From Spirochaeta sp. (GTDB lineage: Bacteria > Spirochaetota > Spirochaetia > DSM-27196 > Alkalispirochaetaceae), in the NCBI GenBank assembly GCA_027859055.1, contig JAQIBO010000072.1, forward strand, positions 1 to 6,113: a stretch of 6,113 bases of DNA. The letters are read 5' to 3'. Below are positions 1 through 3,941 of this stretch, piece after piece. The notes under the pieces are model-generated. The model saw nothing but the letters and a program-made list of their open reading frames with translations. It searched no databases and had not been told where the DNA came from. The position numbers and the translations under genes were made by a program. The stretch's first letter is position 1; every line of letters starts with the position of its first letter.

Positions 1-119
1 CCTCCGCGTTCGCCGACTAAGTGTGACAATCGCATCTGAACGGAACGCGCGACAGGCGAAAACGCAGTTTTTGCCGAAAGCGCCTCCGCGTTCGCCGACT
101 CGAGAGAAGATGCTTCCCT
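1..119. repeat. Left 82-bp-period tandem palindromic repeat array
   Basis: The 18-mer CCTCCGCGTTCGCCGACT occurs exactly at 1-18 and again at 83-100, giving an 82-bp period. Positions 1-81 align with 3564-3643 on the right side of the island with about seven mismatches and one 1-nt gap. The core at 21-61 is identical to 3584-3624. Each unit holds a small hairpin; here it is 55-75, with 9-bp arms GGCGAAAAC and GTTTTTGCC (one G-T mismatch) around the loop GCA. The array probably continues left of the window. No open reading frame in 1-271 looks like a gene. Confidence 0.85.
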
Positions 120-130
120 ATACGCGCAGC

Positions 131-185
131 GCGAGTTGGCAAAAGCGTAGCTCTTGCCAACTCGCGGTGAATCGTCGGATTCGCC
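131..185. repeat. Pair of adjacent strong hairpins downstream of abiEii
   Basis: Positions 131-146 and 150-165 form a 16-bp inverted repeat (GCGAGTTGGCAAAAGC against GCTCTTGCCAACTCGC) with one mismatch and the 3-nt loop GTA. Immediately next to it, 166-173 and 178-185 (GGTGAATC and GATTCGCC) form an 8-bp hairpin with one mismatch and loop GTCG. Both resemble the hairpin family in the neighbouring arrays (GGC-AA stem start, very short loop). They lie about 90 bp past the abiEii stop and could act as a transcript end or a 3' stabiliser, but no T-tract follows on the minus strand, so a classical terminator is not supported. Confidence 0.8.
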
Positions 186-271
186 GATAGCTCCGAAAGT
201 TCCGGCCGGTGTTACCTCCCGGACTTGAAGACGGGCCGACCATATTGGACTTCGTTTCCATTGAAAGCCGA

Positions 272-1174
272 CTACCTACTTTCCCGCCAGGTCCAGGTTT
301 GGGGCTCCCAACGTGCGTTTGTCCCAGCAAGTACCGGATTAAGGAATGCCCGAACAGCCGATGTAACTTCAACAAGCGTGGGCCATTGAAGTCCGTCATT
401 CGAGGCCATCCGCTCATAGACAGTCGCCCAGGATGAAGGTGGTTCGGGAAACGAGTCCGGCACTGGGTGAGTCGCCCTATACTCAAATGTTTGATTGATG
501 GCGTTGCGCAGTGCTGTGCCTTCTATGTCTCTCACGGTGGAGAGTAGAGCAAGGTCGGGCAGATCTTTAACTCGGGAGTTGGGACGGTTGCGCGGCATCG
601 TGTAAGCATGCAGCTTTTCGGCGATGTGGGACTCTAATGGATAAAGACGCAGCGTTGGCGGCGCAATGCCTGCGAACGCCAGCACGTCTTCCGCTACCAC
701 AACCTCGGGGTCACCAATGATCGGGTCGCCAAATGCGACATCGACTCCGAAAAGCTGTCCGTAGACCTTTCCTGCAAGTCTGGATTCAGCACGAAATCTG
801 AGGCCATCGTACTGGATTCCATCGTTCTGTACCTCGGGGTGGTCATCGTCGGGACCAATTTCGAAGGTCATAAAATCGCCAAGGTCGCGTCTGCCCGCCT
901 CCTGTAGTTTCGCGAGAATGCCGTCGGGCGAGCCCATAAGCCTTAGGTCGACGTCTTTTGTTGTTCGTGCTTTCTCCAGCCGAATTTCAAGCACAAGCCC
1001 TCCTTTGAGAGTAGCCGCATCCCCGAGTGCGCTCACGATACGTGCAAGAAAACGATCAAACACGAGGATTTGTCGTTTGCGAGTAAATTGAGCGCCTGTT
1101 TCCGTTGCTGAGCGGAGCCGTTGTTCGAGAGCCTGCTTGAATGCCGCTGCCGAAGAATAAGTTCGGGTGGTCAT
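272..1174 (-). CDS. abiEii: Type IV toxin-antitoxin toxin AbiEii, nucleotidyltransferase
   Basis: This 300-residue protein belongs to the AbiEii/AbiGii toxin family, DNA-polymerase-beta-like nucleotidyltransferases that cause growth arrest and phage abortive infection. Studied relatives such as MenT modify tRNA acceptor ends; the substrate here is unknown. Visible motifs are the glycine pair G58-G59, then D74-V-D76 (metal-binding motif I), a probable third Asp at D145 in VDV, E186-K187-L188 in HIAEKLHA, and the family-typical block RVKDLPDL at 201-208. All catalytic motifs are present and the length is normal, so it should be active. The ATG at 1174 overlaps the stop of the upstream antitoxin gene as ATGA, indicating translational coupling. 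The stop is TAG at 272-274. The antitoxin-toxin order matches known abiE operons. The C-terminal 60 residues are less conserved and I cannot assign them. Confidence 0.93.
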   Translation of the reverse strand: MTTRTYSSAAAFKQALEQRLRSATETGAQFTRKRQILVFDRFLARIVSALGDAATLKGGLVLEIRLEKARTTKDVDLRLMGSPDGILAKLQEAGRRDLGDFMTFEIGPDDDHPEVQNDGIQYDGLRFRAESRLAGKVYGQLFGVDVAFGDPIIGDPEVVVAEDVLAFAGIAPPTLRLYPLESHIAEKLHAYTMPRNRPNSRVKDLPDLALLSTVRDIEGTALRNAINQTFEYRATHPVPDSFPEPPSSWATVYERMASNDGLQWPTLVEVTSAVRAFLNPVLAGTNARWEPQTWTWRESR

Positions 1175-1752
1175 ATACCGAGTCCTCCAAAGCTCCGCAG
1201 GGCTTCTTCTACATCGCTGAGTTCGTCCTTAGTGACGAGGCCTCGGTGTACAGCCTGCTGTGCTGCTTGACGGAGAAGATCAGGAGATAATTCCTCGCGG
1301 GCACAGTCGTTTAACGTGCGACGAGGACTGGTTGTCGGTACCGCGCCAAACCAGGTGCGATCATCCGAGGGAATGTCACCATTGTGAAGTACCACTCCGT
1401 CAGGAACCCTGAAACGGCGGCTTCGCCAGGCTTGCGGCAGGGTCAGATGCACCTGTGCCGGAAGGATATCTGACAGCCCATGGAGAGCTAACGCGGTATG
1501 GTGAGAGATGATGCCATTTCGTTCTGACCAAAGCCACGCAATGACCAGTTCTTCATATTCGCCTACTGGAAAATGTACGAGCCGGTAAATACCTCGGCGC
1601 GTTCGTTCTATACGACCTGCACGAATATGCTTGAGTAGTAGCTGCGACGAGTACCCGACTTCGGCCGCTTGCCTGGTTGTGAAATATCCTTCCTGAGCAC
1701 TCGCTGTCTCAAACAGAAGATCCCAGTTTGGTTTTTTTGCGGAAATACTCAT
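1171..1752 (-). CDS. abiEi: Type IV toxin-antitoxin antitoxin/repressor AbiEi
   Basis: The protein is 193 residues from the chosen ATG. The N-terminal winged helix-turn-helix, roughly residues 10-60, includes FTTRQAAEVGYSSQLLLKHI and the wing RRGIYRL, as in AbiEi_4-type antitoxins. It is followed by the family segment ISHHTALALHGLSDILP, around residues 82-98. In characterised systems AbiEi neutralises AbiEii without a stable complex and represses its own operon by binding promoter repeats. A TTG at 1758 would add two residues (M-C), but the ATG at 1752 is preferred: the promoter at 1759-1787 places transcription start about at that ATG. The 3' end overlaps abiEii by 4 bp. Autorepression through the repeats at 1751-1837 is inferred from position and from the family. 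Confidence 0.9.
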   Translation of the reverse strand: MSISAKKPNWDLLFETASAQEGYFTTRQAAEVGYSSQLLLKHIRAGRIERTRRGIYRLVHFPVGEYEELVIAWLWSERNGIISHHTALALHGLSDILPAQVHLTLPQAWRSRRFRVPDGVVLHNGDIPSDDRTWFGAVPTTSPRRTLNDCAREELSPDLLRQAAQQAVHRGLVTKDELSDVEEALRSFGGLGI

Positions 1753-1837
1753 GCACAAATAGTAACTTCAGGTTTAGTTTTGTGCAATCAAAAACCAAAT
1801 GATGCACATTGCGTAACTCAGGGTTTAGTTTGGTGCA
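1751..1837 (-). promoter_or_regulatory. Two 36-bp direct repeats, likely AbiEi operator
   Basis: Two 36-bp units, 1751-1786 and 1802-1837, match at 28 of 36 positions without gaps, with a 15-bp spacer and 51 bp between unit starts. On the minus strand each reads TGCAC, then AAACTAAACC in the middle, then AGTTAC, and ends TGTGCAT, so TGCAC and GTGCA at the ends form an inverted repeat within each unit. The proximal unit covers the -35, the -10 and the abiEi start codon. Known AbiEi proteins bind paired promoter repeats cooperatively, bend DNA and repress; that this pair is the AbiEi site is inference. Confidence 0.75.
1759..1787 (-). promoter_or_regulatory. Sigma70-type promoter of abiE, apparently leaderless
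   Basis: On the minus strand, TTGCAC (1787-1782) is followed by exactly 17 nt and then TACTAT (1764-1759), a good -35/-10 pair. Six bases (TTGTGC) separate the -10 from the ATG at 1752, so the usual start point, 7 nt past the -10, falls on the A of the start codon. There is no Shine-Dalgarno sequence. The promoter lies wholly inside the proximal 36-bp repeat, as expected for an autorepressed operon. Confidence 0.7.
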
Positions 1838-1882
1838 CTGAATAAACTGTCCCCATCGAGCCCTCAAGAACGCTTTGCCCCT

Positions 1883-2114
1883 CTGGAAGACCCTTTGCTC
1901 CAGGATGATGAAGCAGGTCCGAGACTATTGATGATAGGTTGTTATGTTTTCGTGTAAAGCGTCGGTTAGGCGCATTACGCGGTCGGTGCCTGGTCGGCAC
2001 TGCATACCGTGCTGTCCTCGCTCCGAATCAACATCACGAGGATAGACTCTTCGTCGTCACCATCTACGAGGCCAACGAAAACATCCCATTGGGCAAAAAC
2101 TATCGCAAGTTTGA
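1883..2114 (+). pseudogene. Decayed DUF4258-type toxin gene (remnant)
   Basis: No intact gene is present, but fragments in the order expected for a DUF4258 protein (small RelE-like fold, often a toxin) can be read. Positions 1883-1957 give LEDPLLQDDEAGPRLLMIG and a few more residues before TAA, like the family block around DD..P.P..L..G. In the same frame after the stops, 1991-2020 gives WSALHTVLSS, like GRPLHVV. After a frame change, 2038-2114 gives EDRLFVVTIYEANEN, like the family's hallmark ITVYEPDP. The last fragment runs into the 105-bp repeat at 2115. At least two stops and one frameshift make expression of a working protein implausible. The identity rests on motif resemblance alone. 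Confidence 0.42.
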
Positions 2115-2219
2115 AGCGCCCTTAGATCGATCTTGAAGCACGTGGAGATTTCGGGAACCGGTAGCCTCAATCGGGATACGCGTTCCGGTCCGATCAAGGA
2201 CGTTGGCCCCGTAACCTTC
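2115..2219 (+). repeat. 105-bp direct repeat, copy 1
   Basis: This segment matches 3641-3745 with 101 of 105 identities and no gaps, a constant offset of 1526 bp; differences cluster at 2175-2177 and 2211-2212. It starts AGCGCCCTTAGATCGATC. The first seven bases, AGCGCCC, are the same as the end of an 82-bp repeat unit, though no array precedes this copy. It separates the DUF4258 remnant from the truncated MNT remnant, so it sits at a rearrangement junction. Confidence 0.9.
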
Positions 2220-2241
2220 CTCTTCACCGTACCGGTTCCCC

Positions 2242-2565
2242 GTGGTATCCTCGTTTTGTGAATCGGTCGCACGAAACGACGCGGACGTTTCCAGCGATAT
2301 CGACATCTTGATCGATTTCGAGCCGGAAGCGGAATCCTTCGACAACCTGATGAACGTTGCCGACCTCCTCGATATGCGATTTGATTTCCCCAATCGTCAC
2401 CGGAGTTTTCGGACGGAGCTTCGCGAAAAACACGCCGATATTCCGTGGCGGCGAATCATCGCGCTGAGAAATCGAATTATCCGCGATTATATGGGCATCA
2501 ACTTTAACATCGTGGTAATAGCAACCAGAATTCGTTTTGTCCGTAGAATCCGATGCGGTTCATAG
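2242..2565 (+). pseudogene. MNT-HEPN chimeric remnant with lost active sites
   Basis: This is one open frame (GTG at 2242, 107 codons) fusing parts of two genes. Residues 5-46 are the core of an MntA-type nucleotidyltransferase: ES at 7-8, ten residues, then D19-I-D21, followed by EPEAESFDNLMNVADLLD. The invariant Gly of the GSX10DXD motif is Glu (GAA, one transition from GGA), and the N-terminal helix and C-terminal half are missing. Residues 57-91 are the C-terminal half of a HEPN (DUF86) protein, FRTELREKHADIPW then LRNRIIRDYMGIN, where the RX4HXY histidine has become Arg81 (CGC, one transition from CAC); R76 and Y83 remain. The tail after about 2512 is unrelated sequence. Most likely an internal deletion joined two adjacent genes in frame after truncation at the 105-bp repeat. 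Expression as an inactive decoy or regulator cannot be excluded. Confidence 0.8.
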
Positions 2566-2596
2566 TGTTCCGTACCCTTGTACTATATGCTAATCT
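2559..2596 (+). promoter_or_regulatory. Candidate promoter of the mntA-hepT operon
   Basis: Two overlapping options are visible. TTCATA (2559-2564), 16 nt, TACTAT (2581-2586) would start transcription near 2593, leaving a leader of about 13 nt. An extended -10, TGCTAATCT (2588-2596), would start near 2603, leaving about 3 nt. Neither leader contains a Shine-Dalgarno sequence before the ATG at 2606. TACTAT is also the -10 of the abiE promoter. Confidence 0.4.
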
Positions 2597-2605
2597 GCCT
2601 CTGTC

Positions 2606-2908
2606 ATGAGACGAACCGTTCCTGATCCGGTAGAATACCTCAGACGGCGAAGAAGCGAGCTCGAGGACCGTTACGGGATTCGTACCATTCGTCTTTTTGG
2701 AAGTCGCGCGCGCGGTACACACTCCGGTAAAAGCGATATCGATATTCTCGTCACGGCGCAGAAACCCTATCGTTTCGATCTTATCGCGCTCATCGATCTG
2801 GAACAAAACATCCGCTCTGACCTTGGCATACCTGTAGATCTCATCCTGGAAGAAGACCTGAAACCCAGCGTCGCCGAGTCAGCGCTGAAGGAAGCAATCT
2901 CGATATGA
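2606..2908 (+). CDS. mntA: MntA-type minimal nucleotidyltransferase antitoxin
   Basis: A 100-residue MNT-domain protein of normal family length. The signature GSX10DXD is intact: G32-S33, then D44-I-D46, with the third catalytic Asp probably D78 in PVDLI. In the characterised HEPN-MNT (HepT-MntA) systems this enzyme is the antitoxin: it transfers AMP from ATP to a tyrosine of the HEPN partner and so inactivates the toxin. Everything needed for that chemistry is visible. The partner follows with a 4-bp ATGA overlap (2905-2908), so the two are coupled. The ATG at 2606 is the first start that keeps the N-terminal helix PDPVEYLRRRRSELEDRYG, which fits the family; no Shine-Dalgarno precedes it. 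A degraded relative lies just upstream at 2242-2565 and differs enough in sequence that it is not a recent duplicate. Confidence 0.9.
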   Translation: MRRTVPDPVEYLRRRRSELEDRYGIRTIRLFGSRARGTHSGKSDIDILVTAQKPYRFDLIALIDLEQNIRSDLGIPVDLILEEDLKPSVAESALKEAISI

Positions 2909-3255
2909 GTACCGACGGTTCTCAGGAAGCTCTCAATGATATCTGTCGAAATCTTGAACTGATCATCGAATTTACCGGTACGATGAGTCGAGATCAGTTC
3001 GAAACCGAATTCAAAACCCAGTACGCGGTCATTCGCGCTCTTGAGATCGCCGGAGAAGCCACGAAACGTATTCCGCAGGAATTACGAAACAGAGACCCCG
3101 ATATTCCATGGAAAGCTATGGCCGGTATGCGGGATCGATTGATACACGCGTACGACAGGATCAACATCGATATCGTCTGGAACACGGCGAGGACGACCGT
3201 CCCTGACGTCCTTTCGCGGATCAAGAGACTTGTAGCCGACGACCGTAATTCGTAG
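2905..3255 (+). CDS. hepT: HepT-type HEPN ribonuclease toxin (DUF86)
   Basis: A 116-residue, all-helical HEPN protein of the DUF86/HepT family, usually a dimeric RNase toxin paired with MntA. The key motif RX4HXY is intact at R76, H81 and Y83 in MRDRLIHAYDRIN; Arg and His form the RNase site, and the Tyr is the residue AMPylated by MntA in studied relatives. The family segments YAVIRALEIAGEATKRIP (about 40-57) and DPDIPWKAMAGMRDRLIHAY (64-83) are clear. The start ATG overlaps the mntA stop, so translation depends on mntA, and the antitoxin is made first. The stop is TAG at 3253-3255. The family's role in phage defence and plasmid maintenance is known; the specific RNA target here is not visible. 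Confidence 0.92.
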   Translation: MSTDGSQEALNDICRNLELIIEFTGTMSRDQFETEFKTQYAVIRALEIAGEATKRIPQELRNRDPDIPWKAMAGMRDRLIHAYDRINIDIVWNTARTTVPDVLSRIKRLVADDRNS

Positions 3256-3357
3256 ATGTCCCTCCCCGACTTACACCAGATTTACACCACTTTGCCGCAC
3301 GCTATATGGCGTATATCAAGAAATGGACGTCTGGCGCATGATCTCCTCCTCACACGG
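3256..3357. other. Intergenic stretch after hepT with short direct repeat
   Basis: No gene or convincing terminator is seen. TTACACCA occurs at 3271-3278 and 3282-3289, spaced 11 bp (one helical turn), which could be a small protein-binding site or chance. Confidence 0.3.
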
Positions 3358-3472
3358 GTTCCAAATCTCCAATATAGGTAGAATGGCCGCCTCCTAAGCA
3401 GAGGGTCACGTAAGGCTTGTACCGGACCGAAGGGAGGAACAAGCCGACACCGTTCGAATCGCGTCCGGGGTA
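3358..3472 (+). pseudogene. Degenerate tRNA-Arg(CCU)-like sequence with 40-nt insert
   Basis: The 3' half of a tRNA is recognisable. The anticodon loop CTCCTAA is at 3391-3397 with anticodon CCT at 3393-3395; then 3' anticodon arm GCAGA, variable GGGTC, T-stem ACGT, and after an interruption G-TTCGAAT-CGCGT (3452-3464), CCGGGGT (3465-3471) and A at 3472. If 3412-3451 is removed, the distance from anticodon loop to T loop is exactly the canonical 15 nt and the T stem pairs fully (A-T, C-G, G-C, T-G, G-C). The 40-nt insert has a 7-bp stem, GGCTTGT/ACAAGCC (3414-3420, 3439-3445). The 5' half is poor: the anticodon 5' arm GCCGC mismatches GCAGA twice, the D stem is broken although GGTA is present, and no ACCCCGG 5' acceptor strand exists. 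It is therefore read as a relic or an attachment-site-derived tRNA fragment rather than a working tRNA. Confidence 0.45.
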
Positions 3473-3473
3473 A

Positions 3474-3648
3474 GGCGAATGCGCAGCATTCGCCGACTCG
3501 AGAGAGAATGACTTACGTCTACTGAACGCGCGACAGGCGAAAGCGGAGCTTTTGCCGAGAGCGCCCCTGCGTTTTCCGACTACGTGTGACAATCGCATCT
3601 GAACGGAACGCGCGACAGGCGAAAGCGCAGTTTTTCCGAGAGCGCCCT
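3474..3648. repeat. Right 82-bp-period tandem palindromic repeat array
   Basis: ACGCGCGACAGGCGAAAGCG starts at 3526 and again at 3608, an 82-bp period, the same period as the left array. Three hairpins are present: 3474-3494 with perfect 9-bp arms GGCGAATGC/GCATTCGCC and loop GCA; 3536-3556, GGCGAAAGC/GCTTTTGCC with loop GGA; and a damaged one at 3618-3637 missing one G. Position 3584-3624 is identical to 21-61, and TTCGCCGACTCGAGAGA at 3489-3505 recurs at 91-107. Two unit variants (CGAGAGA type and GTGTGAC type) occur in opposite order in the two arrays, suggesting both derive from a longer alternating array. Confidence 0.85.
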
Positions 3649-3745
3649 TAGATCGATCTTGAAGCACGTGGAGATTTCGGGAACCGGTAGCCTCAATCGG
3701 AAGACGCGTTCCGGTCCGATCAAGGACGTTGGCCCCACAACCTTC
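3641..3745 (+). repeat. 105-bp direct repeat, copy 2
   Basis: This is the partner of 2115-2219, 101 of 105 identical. Here it continues directly from the last 82-bp repeat unit, sharing AGCGCCC as the junction, so this looks like the source arrangement and copy 1 the transplanted one. It carries an open plus-strand frame continuing past the repeat end. Confidence 0.9.
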
Positions 3746-3941
3746 GACCTGTCCGTGGAACCCGGGTCGGTTCAGCTCACGATAACAAGTGAGAGCTACA
3801 TAGTAATCGGAGGTTCACGGATAGGTTCCGGAGTGCGGTCGTGGCTGAAAAGAAGTAACTCGAAATCTATACCGGTCTTCCGTACTGCAACGAAGGCTCG
3901 AGTCCTTCACGGCGTTATTTCAGAACTTCGGGTCACCGGAC
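3659..3941 (+). other. Possible coding remnant downstream of right repeats
   Basis: From TTG at 3659 an open plus-strand frame reads KHVEISGTGSLN, then GPTTFDLSVEPGSVQLTI and on into the antisense of the barrel gene. The SG-T/S-GSL and GSVQLTI periodicity vaguely recalls the head-GIN (DUF2807) beta-helix family, but no full domain is present, no ribosome site precedes it, and the C-terminal part is only the reverse strand of the neighbouring gene. It could be a broken gene fragment or non-coding. Otherwise I see nothing in 3746-3941. Confidence 0.2.

Noticed and set aside
1..185. CRISPR array or integron attC sites
   Set aside because: The repeats have no unique equal-length spacers, the 82-bp unit is repeated as a whole, and the integron core site GTTRRRY with its inverse is not found in the right arrangement.
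118..486. 122-codon minus-strand open frame overlapping the end of abiEii
   Set aside because: It is out of frame with the conserved AbiEii protein and runs through the palindromic hairpins.
1160..1174. 15-bp identity AGTTCGGGTGGTCAT with 6013-6027, both encoding MTTRT on the minus strand
   Set aside because: No extended similarity on either side and the proteins are unrelated; likely chance in GC-rich sequence.
1753..1758. TTG at 1758 as abiEi start
   Set aside because: It would lie upstream of the predicted transcription start and adds only Met-Cys; the ATG at 1752 fits the promoter better.
3350..3667. Minus-strand 105-codon open frame across the right repeats
   Set aside because: Its sequence includes GRDSN-like text typical of reading a tRNA backwards, plus translated palindromic repeats; no domain or ribosome site.
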